From a bacterium (GTDB lineage Bacteria; Pseudomonadota; Alphaproteobacteria; Micavibrionales; UBA2020), in NCBI GenBank assembly GCA_029945425.1, contig JAQSDV010000001.1, positions 248,001-312,000 on the forward strand: a stretch of 64,000 nt of DNA. The letters run 5' to 3'. Each line of letters starts with the position of its first letter. The stretch's first letter is position 1. Shown piece by piece: positions 57,730-64,000 of this stretch. Below the pieces are notes generated by a model. The model saw only the letters and a program-made list of their open reading frames with translations, did no database searches and was not told where the DNA came from. Made by a program: the position numbers and the translations under genes.

Positions 57730-59818
57730 GATGCTTCTCCACCCGCTGCTGTTCGCTTCCGTAATTGCCCGCCACCACCGCAAAGAACATCCGGTGCAGG
57801 CTGGAAAGCGCACGCCAGGAAAACACCGTATCGCGCGGATCGACCGGCGTCGGCTCAAACAGCCTGTGACCCACGAGCCCCGTCAGTTGCGACAGGGGCC
57901 AGAGCAGCAGGATACGCCAGTCCTGCATCACAATTGCGCAGAGCGGTATCATGTACATCAGGACGAAAGCCATGCAATGCAGCGCGACGTTACGCGGGTT
58001 GCGGTGCTTGAGCAAAAAGACATCCCAGTAATTTTCCAGCTGCGGCTGCAACACTTCGTCGGAAATGCGGTTGCGGCTGCGTGCCAATGACTCCCGCATC
58101 GAACGCGCCGGATTAAACTGCGGCAACAGTATCCCGCATTTTTGAGTACCGAGCGCGGGCAAAGGCTCGCCGTTTCGTACCACTTCGACACCTTGCGCAA
58201 AAACATGGCGCACGGCGGGGTCGGCATCCCGCTTCACCATCCGCATGCTGCCCGCAAGGGCGGCATCGGGCAGGCTGACGGGCTGCGGTATTGCATGGCG
58301 TAACTTTTCAGGGTCGAGAAGCACGATATCTGCCTTTGCGCCAGGCTTGATACGGCCTGCATCAATATTAAACCATGCGGCAGGTTCGGCCGTGATGCGT
58401 GAAACAGCTTTTTCGATCGACAAAAACCCGTGGGTGACCGCCTGACGCAGCACCGATACGGCGCTGTCGAAATAGGCGAGGTTTCGGCCATGCGCACCCG
58501 CATCGCTGAAGCCCGGAAAAATGTGCGGATGGCGCATCAATTTGTGCCGCACGTTATCGCGCATATTCGCACTGGTCGCGACCCAGCGGAGGTCTTCGTC
58601 ATGTGTCTCCAGCAGCGTCATGAAATAATCGAGCGGCGGCTGCCCAACGGCGCGTGCGGCCTCCCCGACTGTTTTTCCGGCAAGGCTGCTATCCGGCGCA
58701 GAAACAATCATCATGCGGTCGAGGTTGCGGTGGAATGTGCGCACGCTGCCGGAATTCCAGCTGCGGGCAAAAGTGGCGCGGAATGCCGGATCACGCCAGA
58801 TCGCGCGGCGTTCTTCCGTCGTTCTGCAATTATTAAGCGTAACGCCCGCCGCAAATTCCTCGAACAGCGGCGTCACAGGGCCGTCGCCGTAAATCGCGAA
58901 GGGTTCAGCGAGTGTCTGCAGGCGAATGTTGCAACCCATCATGCGGTTGCAAACGAAAAGGATGACAGGAAACACCCGCCACAGCCACGGCACGCCATCC
59001 ATATCAAGCGCCGCAAGGATGGTCAGCCGCAGCGGCGCACGCCAGAGCCCGGGCGCCAAGCGCAGGATATTCACGAAGGACATCGGGCTTTCGGGATTGG
59101 GCGTCACCTGAAAAACGGCATCGCGCGCGCGGCAGACATCGGCCAGCATCGCATATTCGTCATAGGCTGCATGGTGCGACGGCAGCGCGCGGCCCGCATA
59201 TGCGCCGCTGACCTTGTGCCAATGCACCATATCGACCGAAATGCCGAGACAACCGGCATCGAGCGCCTGTTCCGCCAGCTGTTTCATATCGGCGATTTCA
59301 GCGGGCGTCGCATGCGCGCAGACACTGCGCTGCAGCCCCATCACCTGCATACGCAGGGTGCTATGGCCCAGCAGGCAGGCGACATTCGCGCCCAGCGGCA
59401 ACGCGTCGAAATGTTCGATATATTCCTTAGGCGACGGCCACGCCCTGGCGGTCTTCAACCAGCCTGCGATCAATTCAGGCTGCAGGGTTTCGACGCGGGA
59501 AAAAATATTCGCAAGGTCGTCAGGCTGGCCGAAGGTCGCCGAGAGGCTGCAATTGCCCATCACAACCGTCGTGACGCCGTGGCGCACCGATTCCGGCAGG
59601 CCGGGCGATACTTCCACCTCGAGATCGTAATGGGTATGGATATCGACGAAACCGGGCGTGACCCACAGGCCGGCGGCATCGATAACCGCCGCGCCCTGCG
59701 CATCCAGATTTGGCGCGATTGCGGCGATACGGCCATCCGTGATGCCGAGATCAGCGACGATGCCGGCATTTATGCCGTCAAAGACGCGCCCCTGCCGGAT
59801 GACCGTGTCATAGCGCAT
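57719..59818 (-). CDS. N-acyl-D-amino-acid deacylase-like amidohydrolase fused to an Mpo1/DUF962-like domain
   Basis: The 699-residue protein starts as a D-aminoacylase-type amidohydrolase: GFVDIHTHYD with two metal His, GHSTLRMQVMG, and SDAGAHGRNLAYF. A second domain follows at about residues 594-690: LLKHRNPRNVALHC, then hydrophobic helices, then GLVGHRLFE. This matches the Mpo1-like (DUF962) family, whose yeast member is an iron-dependent alpha-dioxygenase of 2-hydroxy fatty acids. The fusion suggests deacylation and fatty-chain oxidation in one membrane-associated protein. Confidence 0.75.
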   Translation of the reverse strand: MRYDTVIRQGRVFDGINAGIVADLGITDGRIAAIAPNLDAQGAAVIDAAGLWVTPGFVDIHTHYDLEVEVSPGLPESVRHGVTTVVMGNCSLSATFGQPDDLANIFSRVETLQPELIAGWLKTARAWPSPKEYIEHFDALPLGANVACLLGHSTLRMQVMGLQRSVCAHATPAEIADMKQLAEQALDAGCLGISVDMVHWHKVSGAYAGRALPSHHAAYDEYAMLADVCRARDAVFQVTPNPESPMSFVNILRLAPGLWRAPLRLTILAALDMDGVPWLWRVFPVILFVCNRMMGCNIRLQTLAEPFAIYGDGPVTPLFEEFAAGVTLNNCRTTEERRAIWRDPAFRATFARSWNSGSVRTFHRNLDRMMIVSAPDSSLAGKTVGEAARAVGQPPLDYFMTLLETHDEDLRWVATSANMRDNVRHKLMRHPHIFPGFSDAGAHGRNLAYFDSAVSVLRQAVTHGFLSIEKAVSRITAEPAAWFNIDAGRIKPGAKADIVLLDPEKLRHAIPQPVSLPDAALAGSMRMVKRDADPAVRHVFAQGVEVVRNGEPLPALGTQKCGILLPQFNPARSMRESLARSRNRISDEVLQPQLENYWDVFLLKHRNPRNVALHCMAFVLMYMIPLCAIVMQDWRILLLWPLSQLTGLVGHRLFEPTPVDPRDTVFSWRALSSLHRMFFAVVAGNYGSEQQRVEKHLAS

Positions 59819-59828
59819 ACCGGTGCCG

Positions 59829-60425
59829 TCAGGCGGTTTTTTTACGACCCAGCAGGCCGATGATCAGCGCGCCGAGCGCAAAGCCGATGCCGGCGGGCAG
59901 GAAGATGTTGCCGCCCGCTGCACGCTGCGCCGCGCTCAGCACGGGGTTGTCGAGGATGTTGGCGGAGAAGTGTATCTGGGAAATTTTCCAGTTGCCTTCT
60001 TCCTTTTCCAGCACGGCGGTCCAGCGGGTCGTCATGTCGCGCACATCGCCGTCGCGGAAGGTGTAGGTTTCTTTCGAGGTGCCATCGGCGAGGCCGACGT
60101 TTTCGCCGATGAATTCAGACGCCGCATCGGCGGTCGGTTCCACCTTCACGCTTTTCAGCACAGCCGTCGGGCCGGTGAAGGTTTTTTCCCAATACGCCTT
60201 GAAATCGGCAAGGTTCTTGAATTTCTGGTTGTCGACGGTCACGACCGTCAGGTTTTTCGACGACAGCACGGGCGCCAGCTTGTCGAAATCGCCGTTGTTC
60301 AGCGCTTCGCTGGAGGTTTTCATGATGCCGCGCAGCGCCTCGTGGTCGGCGTCGCGCTCGCCGGAAAAGGCGGGGGATGCCGAGAAAATGAAAACAAAAA
60401 GTGCCAGAGCGAGCAGCTGACGCAT
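59829..60425 (-). CDS. Secreted SnoaL/DUF4440-like protein with C-terminal membrane anchor
   Basis: The ATG at 60425 follows AAGGAG. The 198-residue protein has a signal peptide (QLLALALFVFIFSASPAFS) and a cystatin-like alpha+beta domain of the SnoaL/DUF4440 type (ALNNGDFDKLAPVLSS, TTRWTAVLEKEEGNWKISQ). A C-terminal hydrophobic helix with basic end (FALGALIIGLLGRKK) anchors it in the membrane. Such domains bind small molecules or act as isomerases. It is the first gene of the minus-strand oxygenase operon, 10 bp before the amidohydrolase. Confidence 0.7.
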   Translation of the reverse strand: MRQLLALALFVFIFSASPAFSGERDADHEALRGIMKTSSEALNNGDFDKLAPVLSSKNLTVVTVDNQKFKNLADFKAYWEKTFTGPTAVLKSVKVEPTADAASEFIGENVGLADGTSKETYTFRDGDVRDMTTRWTAVLEKEEGNWKISQIHFSANILDNPVLSAAQRAAGGNIFLPAGIGFALGALIIGLLGRKKTA

Positions 60426-60492
60426 GGGATAAAACTCCTTTGTGAAAGATATGCCGATTAACATACCCGAAGCGTCTGCACATGCAACAAGC

Positions 60493-60522
60493 ACTTTATT
60501 CCGCGTGAAAATAAAGTATAGT
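60493..60522 (+). promoter_or_regulatory. Operator-like inverted repeat and -10 box of the oxygenase operon
   Basis: ACTTTATT (60493-60500) and AATAAAGT (60510-60517) form a perfect 8-bp inverted repeat around a 9-bp spacer. It runs into TATAGT (60517-60522), a near-perfect -10 box just 7 bp before ATG 60530. There is no ribosome-binding site, so the transcript may be leaderless. The repeat lies between the two divergent operons. Confidence 0.55.
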
Positions 60523-60529
60523 CTGTCGC

Positions 60530-61273
60530 ATGATCCTGTGGTCCCTATTGCCCCTGACGGCCTTTTGGCTGCTGTTTCTGCTTGAACGGAAACAGCGCGC
60601 GGCGCATGTCGGGCATCCCTATGCGATGGGGGACTGGATGATGAACCTCTCCGGCTTTTTCATGCAGGGCGTTGCCGTGCCGCTGTCGGGTTACTGGCTC
60701 GCGACGCAGTTTTTTCCGGAAATATGGCCGGCGGCGAAGGGCATTCTTCCGCTGGGCATCATCGGTGCCTTCCTGCTTAATTTCGTAGTTGTCGACTTTC
60801 TATATTATCTGCAGCACCGCGCATTCCATAAAATTCCCGCGTTGTGGAAGCTGCACGCGCCGCACCATTATTCGCCAACGGTCAATATCTGGGCGACGTC
60901 GCGCAACGCGCTGGTCACGCATTTCCTGTTCGTCTACACGCTGGTCAATCCGCTGCTGGGTTACCTCTGCGACCGGCCCGATGCATTTTTCGCAGGCGCC
61001 ATGCTGACCGCCGCGCTTGATCTGTTGCGTCATTCGACGTTGAAATTCGACATTCCCGCATTGAACGGCATTTTCGTGCTGCCGCGCGACCATCACCGTC
61101 ACCATGACGGCGAAAAGCATGACGCAAATTACGGCGCGAATTTCATGATCTGGGACCGGATTTTCGGCACGGCGGATATGGGCGCCAGCTATCCCGACGC
61201 CTATGCCGTGTCCGGCTCCCCGCCCGTTGCCGTGCAGTTACTGACACCGTGGAGGATTTATTTAAATGCATAA
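60530..61273 (+). CDS. Fatty-acid hydroxylase/sterol desaturase-family membrane protein
   Basis: The 247-residue protein has four to five membrane helices and the histidine boxes of the diiron hydroxylase superfamily: LQHRAFHKI, HAPHHYSP and DHHRHHDGEKHDANYG, plus a further His in LLRHSTLKF. Members hydroxylate or desaturate sterols, ceramides, carotenoids or fatty chains. It leads the plus-strand operon and overlaps the diiron gene by 8 bp. Substrate unknown. Confidence 0.92.
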   Translation: MILWSLLPLTAFWLLFLLERKQRAAHVGHPYAMGDWMMNLSGFFMQGVAVPLSGYWLATQFFPEIWPAAKGILPLGIIGAFLLNFVVVDFLYYLQHRAFHKIPALWKLHAPHHYSPTVNIWATSRNALVTHFLFVYTLVNPLLGYLCDRPDAFFAGAMLTAALDLLRHSTLKFDIPALNGIFVLPRDHHRHHDGEKHDANYGANFMIWDRIFGTADMGASYPDAYAVSGSPPVAVQLLTPWRIYLNA

Positions 61274-62447
61274 ACATCTCGCCCAGCGCCAGCGCATTTC
61301 GCTTCTCGACGATGCCGCGACATATAAGAAACTCGAATTCAACAAAAAGAGGAATCTGGATCAGGACCATTCCGCGATGATGGACGAGGCGGCGAACCGA
61401 TTCAAATATGCCGACTGCCGGAATGAATACTGGAACCCCGAAGAATTTTCGCTGCTGTACGGCACGCCGCTGTGGCATGGCGCATCGCCGTCGCAGCGCA
61501 TCATTTTGAACCAGCTGTACTGGGTCGCCTATTACGCGCAGATCGTATCGGCGGAAATCGCCACCATCTACCTCAATCAGGTATCCGCGGCGGGTCTTTA
61601 CGCGTATGAGGATTTCCGCATCGTCTGTGACTCGCTCGACCTTGAAACCAAGCAGGAACGCGCGCATATCCACGCCTTCAAGACGATCGGCGAGGATGTG
61701 GAGTGGAACCTGTTCGGGGAACGCCTGTTTACCTATCCCATGCGCAGCCTGTACGAGCAGACGATGGTTTTCGCCGATACGAACCATGCGAAGGATTATT
61801 GGCGCAAAATGCAGATCAAGGCATTCACGCTGATGTCGTCGAGCAGCGCGTTTCTGGCGAGCCAGTATTTATTGATCCGTGGCCTGCGCACGCTGAACGG
61901 CAAGATGATCCAGCACCAGCTGTCGCTCTATTACAGCAACCATCCCGATCAGGCAAACGCGCCCATTCCGTCGGCGATCAGCTATTACCACTTCATGGAT
62001 GAAAGTTTCCATTTCAACACGTCGAAAATCATCGGCCACGATATCCCGCGCAGTCTGGAGCCGCCAACGGCGTTCGAGCAATGGGTCGTCAACCGCGGCG
62101 TCAACGGTTGCCAGCGCGACCATTACCATTTCTCCGCCACGCTGCGCGGTATTTTCTGGTATGAACCCGCCCTCTTCCCCGTCCTCAAAAAAATGCTGAT
62201 GTCGCCACATTTCGGGTTTGATGCGCGCGGGGCGCAGGAGATGCTGAAACAGTGTTTCACGAAAGAAAATGACGGCATCCTCGCCGCGCATGCCATGCAT
62301 CGCACCGCGAATGAATCGTACAGGTCGTATGTGGATTCGATCACCTATCTGAACGCCCGCAACCGCGACATGGCGGTGATGGGCGGCAATTCTGTCGCGG
62401 CATATCTGCGCCGCAACGCGCGCGCGCTGGAGAAAGCGGCAGCATGA
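61266..62447 (+). CDS. Ferritin-like diiron oxygenase-type protein
   Basis: The 393-residue helical protein shows two ExxH pairs (Glu131/His134 in ETKQERAHIHAF; Glu246/His249 in FMDESFHFNTS) and a candidate earlier Glu97. This pattern fits soluble ferritin-like diiron enzymes such as the AurF-type N-oxygenases. I cannot identify the exact family. It overlaps the hydroxylase gene upstream by 8 bp and the ferredoxin downstream by 4 bp; the ferredoxin probably supplies its electrons. Confidence 0.6.
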   Translation: MHKHLAQRQRISLLDDAATYKKLEFNKKRNLDQDHSAMMDEAANRFKYADCRNEYWNPEEFSLLYGTPLWHGASPSQRIILNQLYWVAYYAQIVSAEIATIYLNQVSAAGLYAYEDFRIVCDSLDLETKQERAHIHAFKTIGEDVEWNLFGERLFTYPMRSLYEQTMVFADTNHAKDYWRKMQIKAFTLMSSSSAFLASQYLLIRGLRTLNGKMIQHQLSLYYSNHPDQANAPIPSAISYYHFMDESFHFNTSKIIGHDIPRSLEPPTAFEQWVVNRGVNGCQRDHYHFSATLRGIFWYEPALFPVLKKMLMSPHFGFDARGAQEMLKQCFTKENDGILAAHAMHRTANESYRSYVDSITYLNARNRDMAVMGGNSVAAYLRRNARALEKAAA

Positions 62448-62743
62448 AGACCTGCACGATTTCATTCCCCGACAGCCCGCATGCGCCCGCCACATTCCCG
62501 GAGGGCGCGAACCTTTCCGAAAATCTCACGATCCTGAATTCGCCCATGCTGTTCGGCTGCCGGGCAGGCATCTGCGGCACCTGCCTTATTCAGGTGGAAG
62601 AAGGCTATGACAGCCTCACACCGCCGACGCCCGACGAGTACGAGGCACTGGACGTTTACGCGCCCGGCAATGCCAAGGCGCGTCTCGGCTGCCAAGTGCG
62701 CCTGACAGGTGACGCCGCCATCAAGAAAATAAGGAGCGCGTAG
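62444..62743 (+). CDS. [2Fe-2S] ferredoxin
   Basis: The 99-residue protein has the plant-type cluster motif CRAGICGTC (Cys-x4-Cys-x2-Cys) and a distal Cys in RLGCQVRL. It is a soluble one-electron carrier. Position between the diiron protein and the second Rieske oxygenase, with ATGA overlap upstream and 1-bp gap downstream, suggests it feeds these oxygenases. No dedicated reductase gene is seen in the window. Confidence 0.95.
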   Translation: MKTCTISFPDSPHAPATFPEGANLSENLTILNSPMLFGCRAGICGTCLIQVEEGYDSLTPPTPDEYEALDVYAPGNAKARLGCQVRLTGDAAIKKIRSA

Positions 62744-62744
62744 C

Positions 62745-63779
62745 ATGAAACTGTCGCTCCTGCCCCGTTACTGGTATGTCATCGCGGAGTCTCGCGAACT
62801 GACGCAAAATGCCGTACTGGCGCGGCAGGTGCTTGACGAGTGGTTGGCCTGTTATCGCGGCAGCGACGGCAAAGCGGTGGTGGCGCAAGACCGCTGCATC
62901 CACCGCTGCGGCAAGCTCTCGAGCGGCAGCGCGAAAGACGGCACACTCACCTGCCGGTATCACGGCTGGGTCTATGGCGATGGCGGCCGCGTTATTTCCA
63001 TTCCGTCCGAAGGCGGTGCGGCAGCGGTCGCGAAACGCAACCTGAATGCCAAGACCTATACGGTTGCCGAACATGACGGATATGTCTATGTCTGCCTTGC
63101 GCCGGATGCGCAATCGCCTGCCCTGCCCTTCATCCTGCCGCGCCCGGCGGGCGACCGCTGGCGGTCATTCAGGCTGCAGAATTATTTTCACAACAATCTG
63201 ACGAACTGCATCGAAAACTATATCGACGTGCCGCATACGGCCTATGTGCATCACGGTGTGTTCCGCAAGCCCGCGCAGCAGCAGATCCGCACGACCGTCT
63301 CGCGTCAGGCGGGCCATGTACGGGTTACCTATCATGGCGAAACAGGTAATCTCGGCAGCTTCGCCTTCCTGCTGAACCCCGGCGGGCGCGAGATCGAGCA
63401 TGAAGATAATTTTTATGCCCCCAACATCACCAGCGTCCATTACCGGCTGCCGAACGGCTACAGCTATTACATCACGTCACAATCCGTGCCGGTCAGCGAA
63501 ATGGAAACGCGCGTATTTACCGATATCAGTTACGACTTCGGCGTATTTACGCCTTTTGCGAAATGGATCGCCCGCCGTCAGGCGCAGAAGGTTATCGATC
63601 AGGACATCGACATTTTGAACGAACAGGGAAGCGTGATCAAAAAATACGGCCAGAAATTTTCCGTCACCCGCGCAGATGTTATCCATACGCTGACGGAGGA
63701 AATTATCTCGACCTTGGCCGAGGGTGCCGAGATTTCCAGCCTGAAGGATTGCTCGCGGGAGGTCGTATTTCAGGTATGA
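62745..63779 (+). CDS. Rieske non-heme iron oxygenase, copy 2
   Basis: The 344-residue protein has a Rieske cluster motif Cys51-x-His53...Cys70-x2-His73 (CIHRCGKL, CRYHGW) and the mononuclear iron region NCIENYIDVPHTAYVHH. It differs considerably from the Rieske protein at 55386-56408, so the two probably act on different positions or substrates. It lies 1 bp after the ferredoxin and overlaps the next gene by four bases. Substrate unknown. Confidence 0.92.
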   Translation: MKLSLLPRYWYVIAESRELTQNAVLARQVLDEWLACYRGSDGKAVVAQDRCIHRCGKLSSGSAKDGTLTCRYHGWVYGDGGRVISIPSEGGAAAVAKRNLNAKTYTVAEHDGYVYVCLAPDAQSPALPFILPRPAGDRWRSFRLQNYFHNNLTNCIENYIDVPHTAYVHHGVFRKPAQQQIRTTVSRQAGHVRVTYHGETGNLGSFAFLLNPGGREIEHEDNFYAPNITSVHYRLPNGYSYYITSQSVPVSEMETRVFTDISYDFGVFTPFAKWIARRQAQKVIDQDIDILNEQGSVIKKYGQKFSVTRADVIHTLTEEIISTLAEGAEISSLKDCSREVVFQV

Positions 63780-64000
63780 CATTACTCGGTCGCGTCGCCA
63801 TGTTTTTTCCCGCCGTGCATCTCGCACTATCTGCAGCGGCGCTTGTCGCGTTTCTATCGGCCCCCGGCATCGCGCTGCTGGCGCTTGCGATTTTTACCGT
63901 TTACCTGTTGCCGCCGCTTGTATTCCGCGTCTATTCGCTGAAATTTCCGCCGCGCGACGGCACATGGCTGCTGAACCGCCCCGCCCGCTCCGACTGGTGG
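63776..64000 (+). CDS. Partial membrane protein, acyltransferase-like N-terminus
   Basis: The ATG at 63776 overlaps the Rieske stop (ATGA), and the frame is open to the window end (75 residues). Two hydrophobic helices (about residues 10-27 and 31-50) are followed by VYSLKFPPRDGTWLLNRPAR and SDWW. This pattern resembles the linker of membrane-linked hexapeptide acyltransferases, but the diagnostic repeats would lie beyond the window. It is the fifth coupled gene of the plus-strand oxygenase operon. Confidence 0.55.
   Translation, partial: MTLLGRVAMFFPAVHLALSAAALVAFLSAPGIALLALAIFTVYLLPPLVFRVYSLKFPPRDGTWLLNRPARSDWW

Noticed and set aside
58430..59863. 477-codon plus-strand open frame
   Set aside because: It is antisense to the amidohydrolase/Mpo1-like fusion; the composition is His/Arg-rich and shows no recognisable motif.

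Overview
The window is typical of a free-living Gram-negative alphaproteobacterium. The chromosomal backbone is GC-rich and carries families common in that class: DUF1489, DUF2177, DUF3309, ExoD, a full-length MetH, and a tRNA-Trp/secE/nusG unit. I cannot name the species; an uncultured Micavibrio- or Rhodospirillales-like lineage is only a guess.

Layout. 1-3.0 kb: the end of an unknown gene, a TerC/CBS/CorC membrane protein, nusG, secE and tRNA-Trp (minus strand). 3.2-9.1 kb: a secreted DUF4919-like protein, a parS-like palindrome, two CYTH-domain paralogues, a type-2 glutamate-cysteine ligase and a LysM/L,D-transpeptidase. 9.4-13.5 kb: a serine-hydrolase-like protein, a Sel1-repeat protein, a disordered protein, ExoD and DUF3309. 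13.6-20.0 kb: a four-gene translationally coupled signalling operon made of a CHASE3/GAF hybrid kinase with three receivers, CheR, CheB and a receiver-kinase-receiver. 20.4-23.9 kb: a GH3 and GH144-like pair suited to beta-1,2-glucan breakdown. 23.9-24.7 kb: a signal-peptidase-I homologue lacking both catalytic residues.

24.84-28.68 kb is an AT-rich island bounded by 19-bp direct repeats. It holds an XRE regulator, a lipoprotein, and a chain of broken genes: a metallo-beta-lactamase-fold fragment, a double-GTPase fragment, a GAP1-type fragment and an integrase fragment. I read it as the wreck of a GTPase/GAP1 conflict (defence) system. tRNA-Gly lies just outside.

29-35 kb holds two paralogous tyrosyl-tRNA-synthetase-like proteins, each with a GNAT-like domain after the S4 domain. 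They flank a DOPA-dioxygenase-family gene and its divergent LysR regulator. 35-55 kb is mostly housekeeping and transport: SET-domain protein, UPF0324 exporter, a second serine-hydrolase-like paralogue, NhaD and NhaP antiporters, cytidine deaminase, PrmB, uracil-DNA glycosylase, ArsC-like reductase, a deacylase/ATP-grasp pair, cytochrome c, PhnA, glutathione peroxidase and MetH.

55.4-64 kb is a divergent pair of tightly overlapping operons rich in iron oxygenases: two Rieske oxygenases, a 2Fe-2S ferredoxin, a ferritin-like diiron protein and a fatty-acid-hydroxylase-family membrane protein. They are joined by a D-aminoacylase fused to an Mpo1/DUF962-like domain, a PAP2 phosphatase, a GNAT-like protein and a partial acyltransferase-like protein. 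An 8-bp-arm inverted repeat sits in the shared promoter. This looks like an uncharacterised lipid- or acyl-amino-acid-tailoring cluster and, with the synthetase-GNAT pair, is the best candidate for something new. All functional calls were made by reading motifs, without database searches.
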